Shown: one piece after another, positions 11,333 through 22,042 of the stretch
How the letters are laid out: each line of letters begins with the position of its first letter
Numbering within the stretch: the stretch's first letter is position 1
Assembly (NCBI GenBank): GCA_022225965.2
Contig: JAKJXP020000039.1
Coordinates: 349,612-413,611, forward strand
Source of the DNA: Diatrype stigma
Lineage: Eukaryota > Ascomycota > Sordariomycetes > Xylariales > Diatrypaceae
Direction of reading: 5' to 3'
DNA length: 64,000 nt
Position numbers and translations under genes: made by a program
Notes under the pieces: generated by a model
The model's input: only the letters and a program-made list of their open reading frames with translations
Databases searched by the model: none
Told to the model about the DNA's origin: nothing

Positions 11333-12928
11333 GATTGAAGAGGGTATGATGGCGGAACAGGATGCTCGAGGTGATGTTGAAAAGTGTCTAGAAGATGAAG
11401 GTAATAGGGAAGGAACTGCCCCACGTTGAGCTGGTGATGAGTGGGTCCAAGTTGACGCCGGTGGTCGCGGCGAAGACCGACTGCTTAAATTGGCAGGCGA
11501 TGGGGGTGCAGGTGCTAAAGGGGGGGACTGGTCCAATGGTGGTGAGAATGAGCTTGGTGGGCTTGTGAGAGGCAGTGAGGAAGAATATCTCCTTGATGTT
11601 AGACAAGTTAAATAGGTAGAAACAGCAGCGGTACGACTGCCCCTCCAACCCCTCCAACCCCTCTTAGCAATGTTGGATTGATTGGCAGTCGCAGTGACGT
11701 TGCGCAGGGCCAACACCCGGGAGCCTGTGGTTGGCCCAATCATACCCAATTCTGAAGCCGTGCCTCGTCCGTTTAAGGTCGGGACCGGGACAAGCTCCAA
11801 GACTAGCAGGTAGTAGTTGCCAGAGTCAATTAAAAATTTTAGGGATTTCTTAATCACGACCTGGAAGAACCGATGAGGATACCTTGGGCAGCTCCTGCTT
11901 TTTAAGAGCTCTCCCCCTTTTGAACCCGATACATATAGGCAGTCTTCGTGTCGTCTTGGGATTGATAGCTAGAGACTGATCTGCCCATTCCCGAACAGAT
12001 GAAGCAAGGAATGAGCCAAGGTAGTCCTGGTTGCTGGTTGTCCGGGAATTAGTATCAATTTAGAACGGTCGATACAGGATTGGGGATTAAAAGGGATAGA
12101 TAGCTTCCAACGTGCAGCAACATGCCGTCCGGGTATCTATCCATAGCAGCCACGGGTGCAAGGATGCAACTCTCCATCAGCGTATTTACCTAGGTACTAT
12201 AGGTAGTAGTGTTCGGTTGAACCCATATTTGTTAAATGCATTTCGTATCATTAACGCTGTAGGATAGTTAAGCATTTTAACGATATTTCCAACTTAGAGG
12301 ACCTACTTACATAATTCATGCTTGGCATCCCGGATCGCTGTGAATGGAAATGCATTCTTTCCTTGTGTTTATCCAGCTTGGATCACCAGGTGCATGACAT
12401 AGTTCATCACCACACAATGGCAACACCAAATCCCAATTGACAGTTTGGAAATACTGCGTGATAACACTTGGGCTTGATTTCAATGGTACCCCATACTATT
12501 GACCTGGTCCTCTCTTTTACTCAGTATGGAGCGACAGACTGGTGGAAGTGATGCTGTGCGACGGCAACAGCAAGAGGAATTCCAGCGTCGGCTGTTGAGG
12601 CCGGATCGAGCAACGCAAGAGGCAGTTACGCCTGATCAGACGTCAGCTGCGAGGCCTGGAGGAGCAAGCCCTTGGGAGCTATTAAACTCTCTCGATGCGC
12701 GTACTCGGCCAGTTGGACAATGGAACCTCCAAACACCCCAAGGTCGGTTCATGCCTTTCCTTACCTTAGGCAGCCTTTTTTCATCAATACCATCACTTTT
12801 CATCAACCGCACTCTCGCTTGATTGACCTACGTCCCCGATCCTCGAAGCATACCCCCAGATATCTTGGATCGCCAGTGATACAAATGCTATTCAATCTCT
12901 AGAGGGAAATCACTTGATCACTTAGGAG
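11333..12928. promoter_or_regulatory. Divergent promoter region APE2/APC10
   Basis: Holds the 5' leaders and promoters of the aminopeptidase (-) and APC10 (+). The part up to 11743 is an open continuation of the aminopeptidase frame. On the plus strand, 12526-12822 is open for 98 codons, but it cannot be spliced in frame to APC10 because a TAG lies directly before the APC10 acceptor. I therefore treat it as leader or noise. Confidence 0.5.
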
Positions 12929-13979
12929 ATGGCATCTGGCGAGCGAAACCCTCTCTCCCACCTCCGTGGTACCCTACTTGGGCCAATCGGAGGGCGCAGG
13001 AGCATCCAGGATCAAGAGGATATTCAAATTCGAGAAGACAATCCGTTTGATTCTGATACCTCTATGGACGACTTGTCTGACTTGTTGCGCTCAGACGATA
13101 GGACCGATGATGGCGACGAGGATGACTTCCCGTTCGAAAATGGAGAGAATGAAGCTCTAGATGAAGCTGATGCAGATGCCGTTGCCGCCGACGATGATGA
13201 AGGCGTCGAGAACGAGGACGAAGCTCACGAAGGTGAGGAGGCACCATTCGATGCCTCTGCAATTGGCTTGAAGGAGATCAGCAACCTCGCCAGCTTCACA
13301 GTGAGCAGCTACAAGCCTGGATGCGGGGTCAAGGAGCTTCGTGATGACGATGTGAATCAATTCTGGCAGTATGTGAGCTTTTCTATATAGTCTTGGGGTC
13401 TTATTAACGCTAGTCTTCAGATCCGACGGACCCCAACCTCATCGCTTAAACATACATTTCATCAAGCGTGTCGAGATCCGTGCTTTACGCCTCTATCTCG
13501 ACTATGAGCTTGACGAAAGCTACACGCCAACGAAGATCCAGATCACTGCAGGCTTTGGCCCGAACCAGACCATTCCTTTCACCACTATGGAGTTGAATAC
13601 GCCGAAAGGCTGGATCGACGTCCCTATCGCAGGAGCTGGTGGCGGTCCCGACGGGAACTCGCTCTGCTGTTGGTTCGTCCGCGTGATCACACTGGAGAAC
13701 CACCAGAATGGCAAGGATACCCATATCCGCGGAGTGAAGGTCTATGCGTTAGACGACAGCGCTGATACTGCCGACAACAACCCTGTTGATGATATGGTGG
13801 AAGCTTTCGATAACTACCAAGACAGGGTGGCTAGAATAAACATCCACGATCAGGATGACGAGTCTATACTGCAGCACGATGCAAGGGTTCGACAACGCAA
13901 AGCTAACGCGAAGAAATACGTTCCTGGCGATGGTGGAGTTAGCGTACCCGACTTCATGCGAGAGCCGGAAATCCGCTAG
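12929..13979 (+). CDS. APC10: Anaphase-promoting complex subunit 10 (Doc1)
   Basis: Substrate-recognition subunit of the APC/C ubiquitin ligase; with the Cdc20/Cdh1 coactivator it forms the D-box receptor. Exons 12929-13368 and 13421-13979 (52-nt intron, GTATGT...CAG) give 332 residues. The first about 110 residues are disordered and very acidic (DDGDEDDFPFENGENE-like). The DOC jellyroll follows, with LASFTVSSYKPGCGVKELRD, then FWQSDGPQPHRLNIHF across the junction, and HIRGVKVYAL near the fold end. The C-terminal extension beyond residue 285 has no IR tail visible at the very end other than EPEIR. An in-frame TAG just upstream supports the ATG chosen. Confidence 0.93.
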
Positions 13980-15168
13980 ATCGCGCCACGTATCTGAATC
14001 CGAGGCCATAAGGTCATGATAAGAGGGCAGCTCTTGGTGGGCATCGATTGCATCAACATTGATTTTCGGAGCTATGATGAACCAGGGTCAGAGACGCAAC
14101 TCGAGCTACTTTCCAGTCAGTTTCATTTACGCCATGTACACACAGTGCCATTGAGTATTGTTAACGTTCCTTGTAGGACTGACTACAACTCTTGGCTACG
14201 CCTAGTTGAATTGCGCATCATCAAAAAGGGATCTCGACTATCTTAGCCTGAGCTACGAAGGCTCGATCGGATTTTGCTTTAGCTCATCCAGACTTGTCAA
14301 CGCCAACGTTGAAATTCCCTTGGTGTACTACGAGCATTCCTTGTGCTTCGATAGCTACCACGCAACAATCAATGATACTACACGACATAACTCAAGTTGA
14401 AGATGTAGTACATGTTTGCTGGTTTTGGGCATGAGTCTCACTAGCAATATGGTATACGAACTATGCTTTCGCCGAGATGGTATAAACATCCATCCAGCCA
14501 TTATAGTAGTTGCGATAGTCATAAGCCCTAGCTTCATACCTAGGAAAGACTGCTTGTGGACCTTCCATGGGTTTGTTAGATACTCAATGTTAGGTCTTGC
14601 AAGGAGACATAGCTTGAATCACAATTGATTGCCATGGTTCGTAGGTTTATTCGTGAACGTAGACCAGGCTCCGGAGGTCCACATACGGGACGGACGGTTT
14701 AACTAACTATTGGTACGAACCGGTTAAACATACACGCATTTGCATATATATACCGACCGGCAGTTGTAGATAATATAGGGGCCTGGAATTATTGCTTGGT
14801 TTCTACCGTACAGTAAATTCGGTCTACGATAGGTAGTCCTGCTTTATAGGGGGTTGCATGTGGGGCCACTTCCACTTTGGCCGGCTATATTTGCTTACAA
14901 ATACTATTTCTAGGTAGCGCCGGTACGCGATCACTTCTTGATACCTGGACTACTTCATCATCAAACACGTCGGCGCTTGACAGCTTCCATACGAGGAGAA
15001 TAGACCGAGCCTACAAACCGGGAGCCGTAACACTTACCGCAGCAGCGTACATCAATGTTCCGTGGCCGAGTCCAGATCAACAAGCCGAAAATATCGCAAA
15101 TCCAACAGGGATCATCTATCTATCTGAGTGTCGCATCCAGGCTTACCCGGTCCTGCTCTGCTCTGGTG
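13980..15168. other. Intergenic region between APC10 and the POF1-like gene
   Basis: Normal base composition; small open frames only, none recognised. The last 115 bases upstream of the POF1-like ATG are open in frame from an ATG at 15055. Confidence 0.5.
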
Positions 15169-16260
15169 ATGTCTGCTCCTAACCCCAACCCTCCCGTTTC
15201 TGGAGCCGGAGCCGGAGCCGGGAACGGAGAAGGCCTGCCCGAGAACCTGCTCGCGTTCTTCACGCAAGGCCTCGAGAGCTATCAGCTCTCCAATACGACA
15301 TTCCGGGTCCTATGCTCACTATCCCCTACCACTTCTTCTCCTTCTTCGTCATCCTCCAACGAGCTTCTTCTCGCTCCACCCGCACCACCAACGTCGCATC
15401 CGCGGCGCCTGCTGGTCCTCGACTCGTCTTTCAACCCGCCGACGCTCGCGCACCTGCGCATGGCCCTATCGGCGGCAGCCGAGACGGCGGAGGCGACGGT
15501 GCCGGCGAAGTCGCCGCCGCCGTCGCCGTCGCAGCCGCAGCCGCAGTCGCAGCGGGTGCTGCTGCTGCTCGCGACCAGCAACGCGGACAAGGCGCCCAAG
15601 CCGGCCGCGTTCCCCCAGCGCCTCGCCATGATGTACATCTTCGCGCAGGACCTGCTGTCGGCGATGGCTGCCCCCCAAAGTGCAGAAGAAGCAGTGCAGA
15701 GCGGTCCCGCGAGCACTGCGGTCGATATCGCCGTGACTACGGAGCCGTACTTCCACTCGAAGAGCAGGGCGATTGCCGAGAGCGACTTCTACCAGCAGAG
15801 CACCGCAGCCGCAGCCACAGCCACGTTCGAGCAGGTGTACTTGACGGGCTTCGACACGCTGATCCGCATCTTCAACCCCAAGTACTACCCGGGCACGGGC
15901 ACGGGCACGGGGGGCTCGGCGATGGCCGCTGCCCTGGACCCCTTCTTCGCGCGGTCGCGCCTCCGCGTCACGATGCGCACGGATGCCGACTGGGGCGATG
16001 CCGAGGCGCAGCGGAAGTACGTGGACGGGCTTCGGGGCCACGGCGACGGCGACGGCGGGCTGGTTGGGGTGGGATGGAGGGCGGAGTGGGCGGAGAAGGT
16101 CGAGATGGTCGAGGCTGGACGGCGGGTGGGAGAGGAAGCGGCCATCGTCAGCAGCACCAAGGTCAGAGATGCGGTCGTCAGCCGGGATTGGAGCCTCTTG
16201 CGGACCCTCGTGAGCGAGCGTATGATCGAGTGGATACGGAGGGAGGGGCTTTACTCGTGA
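15169..16260 (+). CDS. POF1: Nicotinamide-nucleotide adenylyltransferase-like protein (Pof1 family)
   Basis: Predicted HxGH-superfamily nucleotidylyltransferase, related to yeast Pof1, which is described as an NMN adenylyltransferase-like ATPase. Single exon, 363 residues from MSAPNPN. The nucleotide-binding motif is at residues 82-98 (VLDSSFNPPTLAHLRM), where the usual HxGH reads TLAH. The second signature, SSTKVRDAV, starts at residue 328. A low-complexity Ser/Pro-rich insert and GTGTGTGGS loop are lineage-specific. An upstream in-frame ATG at 15055 would add 38 basic residues; I chose 15169 because the conserved part starts soon after it. The coding strand is very GC-rich, which opens long shadow frames on both strands. 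It converges on the HET gene. Confidence 0.85.
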   Translation: MSAPNPNPPVSGAGAGAGNGEGLPENLLAFFTQGLESYQLSNTTFRVLCSLSPTTSSPSSSSSNELLLAPPAPPTSHPRRLLVLDSSFNPPTLAHLRMALSAAAETAEATVPAKSPPPSPSQPQPQSQRVLLLLATSNADKAPKPAAFPQRLAMMYIFAQDLLSAMAAPQSAEEAVQSGPASTAVDIAVTTEPYFHSKSRAIAESDFYQQSTAAAATATFEQVYLTGFDTLIRIFNPKYYPGTGTGTGGSAMAAALDPFFARSRLRVTMRTDADWGDAEAQRKYVDGLRGHGDGDGGLVGVGWRAEWAEKVEMVEAGRRVGEEAAIVSSTKVRDAVVSRDWSLLRTLVSERMIEWIRREGLYS

Positions 16261-16626
16261 AATGAATGATCGCTGGCTCGTCCCTCCTACTTTCTCAACG
16301 GAGGGCCGAATTTATAGGGGTTATATATCTACCCCTTTTATTTACTACTAGTAGCGTTGCTGACCGCTTTGAGACTTACTTCATGTGTTGTGGACTCGAG
16401 CGAAAGCATTCGTTATTCATAGCTATGGTAGTGGTATTCTCGGAGTACTGCCGAGGCCTCAGGCTTTGCTGCCGCCGGGTAGGTCCGATCATGGCAGTAG
16501 GCACCACAGCACTTGTTCCAGTATCAGCCCATGTCATGTACATGATATTTCACATCCCCTTGCAACCACAACTAAGCCCTGAAGTGCCGGCAGCCTTATA
16601 CAAGAACCAGGGCCATACCCTCCCTC
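16261..16626. other. Convergent intergenic region POF1-like/HET
   Basis: Shared 3' flank. An open frame crossing it (16266-16754) overlaps the HET exon antisense and is not supported. Confidence 0.55.
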
Positions 16627-18827
16627 CTATTGTACTTCGACGATTTTCTCCGGGAATTGCTCAAACAGCCTACGAGCTGACTGCTCATCAGGAACATAGA
16701 AGGTCGCATTCCCAGCCCGTCGATATACATTCGGTGAATCTTCCTTTCTTGTGAGCGCCAAGCCCGACACCCACCATCGTCCATGAGAGCCTTGGGCACG
16801 GATCGGCAAGCAAGAGAAACACTCAACTACATCATCCGCGGTGTCGAAGAGAACGCTCCAGTCCATCTTGTACTTATCGTCCTGGCCCACGTCTTCCTTC
16901 GAAAGAACGACATTGGCTCCAGGGCCCTGCGAACTGCGTAGCAAATCAATCCGTCTGTCCTCTGGGCGGACGAGGTACTCCTTGCCCGGTTTAGAAACCT
17001 CAGCGATGGGAAGTGGACCCTTGAGAACTACCGAGCCGCCCCGGACCTCGGCCGTATCGTCATCGCCGACGGGGGTGACGCTGGCATCCACGATGGATGC
17101 GAGCCAGACGGCTGATTCTCCCTCCCACGTCTGCTGGATGTTGAGCCGCCCATCGACCGACGCCCACGACCAGGAGGGGGCGCGGTACGACGACGGCCTG
17201 CGCCCAGAGTCCCTCAGGTTCCACAGCAGACCCTCCGGGAGCGAGTGCTTCCAGATCCCGGCCAGGTACTCGGATGAGGGCGCGCCCAGCCGGGCGAACT
17301 GGGCCCGCGCCTCCTTGGCGATGGCGGAGATGGCCACGAGCTTGTCGCCCGGGACACCGAGGTCCAGGCCCGCGTAGTCCTGGACGATGCTGTACCAGTC
17401 GAGCAGCAGCTGGCGCTGGGGATCGGCCGAGGGCGTCCGGTAGACCCCGCCGATCAGCGTCTTGAAGTGGTGCTGGGGCCGCGACTGCATGCTGGAGGAG
17501 GCGGCCATCCTGTCGCTGGAGACGGCCCAGTCGGGGTGCAGCTCGCAGGATATGGCCTCGCTGCACTCCCAGAACACCTGCTTGCGGCCGAACATCAGGG
17601 TCCGGGGCGCCAGGAGCCGCTCCTGGAGGAACCAGGCTCTGCGCACCAGCGGCTCGCTGTCCAGGGTCAGCCGCCACGACCAGCGTCGCTCGAGGTTGAA
17701 TATGTGAGGCTCGGGCTTCGCGCCGGCGGCGTCCCTGCACTGCAGACCGAAGATGGTCGGTGCGACCTCCCTCGGATCCCGGTCGAAGAAGCACCCGGCG
17801 TCGTCGTCGCCGGCCCCGAGGGCGGCGATGTTGAGGAACCCGTTCCGGTAGACCTCGTTCATGACGGCGATCTCGGCGGAGCGGTCCTCGGGCGCGTCCT
17901 CGTAGATGCACAGGCTGTCGATCCAGATGTAGCGTAGCCCTAGCCGGCTGATGACCTCGAAGGCATCCCGGAAGGTTTTGGGTAGTGTCACGAGGAGGCT
18001 TCCTGACTGCAGGGACGCTTCGGTCTTCTTGGACAGTACGGTGGTGGTATTAGGCTGTACATCGTGAGGTCCCTTGTGGTGACTGAGTGTGGCATACCGC
18101 TCGTCTGGGCCCACTGTTGTGCCTGAGACGAGGCGAAACTTGTTCTCATTCTCGTTGGGGCCGCCGGTCTTCTGCAGTTCCAGGAGCCGTGTCGGAACGA
18201 AATGGCTTGATCTCTGGTTGCTGAGACAGGACTTGTGTGCGTTGTCACAGCCGGTCAGCCATCCGTTGACCATCTCCCAGGTCGTTTCATCCCCGGTAAA
18301 CTTGGCTAACGCAAAGTTCAAGCTCTCGTCTCCTATCGGGGTAGTCTGTCAGCTCAAGCCCCCGCTCTATGTACGTGGAAAGGGGGAAGGGGGGGTATAC
18401 CTGTGCATGGCTCTATCTCGAAGCCACCTATGACGTCTCCATAGCGCACAGTCATCAACCGCTTCGAAGTCGTCAGACTAACAGTGAAGACGGAGAAGTA
18501 GCCGAGACTTATCAGCTTCGGGTTTTCCTCCACGTTCACGCCCTCTGCCAATAAGTGGAACCTATTGCATATGACGCAGCCCCTGCGTATGGACCTCCTG
18601 AAGGACTCGAGGTCGACGTGGTGCCCGAAGACGTAGAGCTCTGGATCCAGCTTCTGTGCCGTTACCCTCTCATTCCTCTCGACCCGGATAGTCGACGGTA
18701 GATTGGCACGGTCAAAGGTGCTTTCGCTGGCGCCGAAGACTTCCGCAGTGGTCCCGAGTCGCTTGGACTTGGATGGGTCCCATATGCCTTCGAGGCCTTG
18801 TAGACAAACATCGCAAAGCATTGTCAC
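16627..18827 (-). CDS. HET-domain (heterokaryon incompatibility) protein
   Basis: HET domains are found in fungal nonself-recognition and programmed cell death proteins; function here is unproven. Exons 18401-18827 and 16627-18332 with a 68-nt intron (GTATAC...TAG) give 710 residues. An N-terminal Cys-containing segment (MLCDVCLQGLEG, then RGCVICNRFHLL) resembles the leader common in this family. The HET domain spans about residues 220-330: RYATLSHHKGPHDV at 221-234, TLPKTFRDAFEVISRLGLRY, IWIDSLCIYED, then NEVYRNGFLNIAALG and GCFFDRDPR. In the first block the usual Trp of the LSHxWG motif is replaced by Lys. A later segment has SWSWASVDGRL, typical of HET C-terminal parts. No partner domain such as NACHT or ankyrin is visible. 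Confidence 0.9.
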
Positions 18828-21800
18828 AGAAATGGGCCGCCGAATTAATGCAGAGTAATCTGAAGGTTCTAAGCAAGTATTTTGGAGTCTGTGGGCTTAT
18901 AAGGTTATAGGCCAGAGAATATCCAGGCGGGAAAGAGAACGGACGAGTGCTCACTTGTATAGACATCTTGATCAAGGGGAAGGGGACGTTGGCGTAACCA
19001 TAGCCATAATTTACTCCGGGCATATCGTATAACGGAGGCGTCTCGCTCGACCTAATCTAATGGTGAGCTGAGTATACGATGTGATGATCTAAGCCCTTAA
19101 CTGCTGTAGCCTTACTGCCCTGCCCTGTCATGCCCATGTTACCCGCAGGCTAATCCTTCGATCTGCTGCTGCCGTCTGCAGTCTACTGCGTTAGTGCGGC
19201 CCCCAAGGTGGCGACCTCATTGGTGAGAAGCGTGGGAGGCGTGAGCCGCCCACTGTTATGGGGGTCGCAGTCATGGATTCACCTACCACAACGGTTACAT
19301 TGCATGCAGATATCTAGCTGCCTAGCCCCAGCCAGGCTCAGGGCTCCCCAGATCCCTGGCTCTGCCTCCCAAGTTGTGATTGGCCGGCGAGTCGCGATAG
19401 TGTGTTGGCCGTTAAGCTTAAAAGCCCGTCCCTTCTGCTCACTGCTGCCAAGCAGGCAAAGCGTAGCCCGGCCCGTGAGGACTATAGAGCGGGGACTATC
19501 TATTGGTTGGCGTGCAATGATGCTATACGCGAGATTTCTGGATTCTGGATCCTGGCTGATATAATATAATGACAACCACTATTAGCTTTTACGGGAGGGC
19601 CTTCAGTCAGGTACTCCAACCCCTGACTTCATACGTCCGCTCAGGAGTAGACTGGGTCAAGTTTCTTAGTAACAAAAGAGAGTTGAGAGTCGCGGATTCA
19701 AGGATGAAAACTTGCGGGCGCTGCAAAGGGGACAGCGTACCTCTCGCATAATGGTGAGTAGTAGGTAAGGCTACTGCAGCGACCCGAGGTTATTCCATAA
19801 CTCGAAGGAGACAGAGGAACTAAAGACTTGATTGCCTCGGTGCAAAAGTGAAGCCTTACGCACGTTAGGCTGAACCGTATCATGTCGTTTTCGTCTAGAC
19901 TCGATCTCATGCTGCATGATTGATCAACTCATCGAAGATCGAAGGATGGGAGCCTGCGCTGTAAACACCCTGTTTGTGAGGGAGACGGTTTTTTTAGACC
20001 TTCGCATAGATACGTCCTCCATCCGGCTAGGAGTAGAAGCCTTCCGCAACATATAGTCCACGTACCCTGATGCGGATATTCGTAAGCCCCCCTCTCCTAC
20101 CTTGACTATGGTGATGCACAACCCATCAAACCGGAAGGCTCTTCACCCCTTCCTGTCTCAAGGTCGCAACCATCAGCATCTCATGCACAGATTATTGTAT
20201 TTCGCGAGGCGATGTTCTCACTGTGAAGGTCCCATAACATCTCCCATTGCTTTCCTAAGTCACCAGTGGATTTGTTCCGCTGCAGTCTCTGTGTTTTGTC
20301 ACTATCTAGATCTCTACATATTGTGATCCATCCTTGTCTTATGACACGGCCAGAGAGACACGTGATGGACACCCGCTGCTGTTCCGCTACCTGACCCTGC
20401 CTGACGTTGTCCTTTATAGGATGACGACGCCAAGATTGAGGCTGAAATGCGCGTCCTATGGTAACGAAGATGCAAGACAGCGGCTCAATTGATACACAAA
20501 TCGATTGAGGATTCGGCTATAGTCTATAGCAGTCGGAGATTTAAGTAACGTTGGGCACGTCTTTCTTGTTGTTGTGTGTAGGTGGGTTCCCTTATGTAGA
20601 CTAGAACTACCTTTGTCTTGATTCTGTGGCATAAGGACCACCACATGTATTTGTTGAGAATTGTTGCAATGTTACAATGTTACTTCCGTAGTGAGTCTCT
20701 AATGACTTGAGTAAGGAGAGATAGAGTGAAGTAGCTGAGACTGATGTCAACTTGCAAATGAAATAAGGTGTAGACTGACATACTCCCGTCACCAGTATGG
20801 CTGTATTAGGACTAGCGCATAGCTACACCAGCTGATTTGCGCTGATTTAGGTAAGTTTTCTTAATCGAACTTTTGCTGTTGCTGCTACCTATGGAAGGTA
20901 AGAAATACCTAGGTACCTACAGTATTGGGTAGGTACTTCGATTACATCCAGTACATCGGTAAGTTTGTCTATCGGAGTCATAGAGCAAAAAGTGCCGACC
21001 GATAAGAATGAAAAGCTTGATCCGCACCTCCCTCGGCCATTTGGATCGCCCCTGCATTATCGCTAACAGCAACAGCTAACGAAACATCCAACAAATATCT
21101 AACTGCATAAGCACTTCGGCAACCTCAGAAAACCAACAACCGGCTGTACAAGTCGACATTACGTTGAATATCTTGAAAGCCAAAGTCGGTAAATTGCAAA
21201 TCGAACTAAGTAAGTACTACATAGGTCATATGATTTTCCATTTTTTCATTCATCCCTAGTCCAGGCCAAAGACCGTTCGTTACCTGGATTCCTCTTTTAC
21301 CACTCTAGTGTTGAACCGACCCCTTTCCTGAGATGCCGTTTTATTACGTACTGTATGTAGCAAAAGGTTTGCCTTTGCCCTTCAACCCTTGTGCCCTTCC
21401 AAGTGCGCCAAGTCGTGAGGATGCGGCTGGTCGGAGACCTCCACTGTTTATCAATCAACCTCCCTCCTCCTACGTTATCAATCGAACCACATTAAGGCCA
21501 GATCCCCCCGCAGAATAACCGAACGATCCACTGCAGCAGCGGTTGAAGGTTGCGACTACGGTGCGCTAGCAGGAATCTACCTGCCCACTGTGCCACTGCC
21601 CGCTGTCAAGGTTCCAAAGGCCCCGAGCCCCCAAGCCCCCAAGCCCCCAAGCTCCCCCAATCCAGCCAGTCCAGTCGCCAGTCCACCTGCACAGCTCGTC
21701 CTGCCTGCCTGCCGACCTGCCGTCAGCCAGTGCTCCCTCCACTTAGCCCATCTACCTGACTGGTGCACGACACCTCAAAACTAACCCAGCCAACTTGTTA

Positions 21801-22042
21801 GTTATTGCATGCCTAGGTCCATCCATCCATTCAACATCTAATCTGCAATCCGCTGTCGTACATGCATCAATTGTAACTCGCATACTCTCGGCGGCTTCGA
21901 CGACGCCTCGGTCCTATCTCCCTGGATTCTCTTCTCTTCTCTTCTTTTTTCCCTTTCTCTCCAGCAATCGCCCGGGAAGGTTGAATGAAGAACGAGAGAC
22001 AATTTATGAATGGATTGAGCGCATGTAGTCACCACCGACACC
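18828..22042. other. Long divergent intergenic region HET/demethylase
   Basis: About 3.2 kb with normal composition and many stops in all frames. No gene is recognised. The last 120 bases before 22043 are CT-rich (about 21917-21965), as in fungal 5' leaders. A 16-bp string GGATTCTGGATCCTGG at about 19546 recurs on the minus strand near 46510. Confidence 0.5.

Noticed and set aside
12526..12822. Open frame MERQTGGSDAV... upstream of APC10 as a possible first exon
   Set aside because: The good donor at 12743 is phase 1, while the only usable acceptor before the APC10 ATG needs phase 0, and a TAG precedes it in frame; no family match by itself.
15312..16265. 317-residue plus frame and 191-residue minus frame over the POF1-like gene
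   Set aside because: GC-driven shadows of the conserved reading frame.
19208..19564. 118-residue open frame in the HET/demethylase gap
   Set aside because: Irregular composition, no domain, overlapped by an equally long antisense frame.
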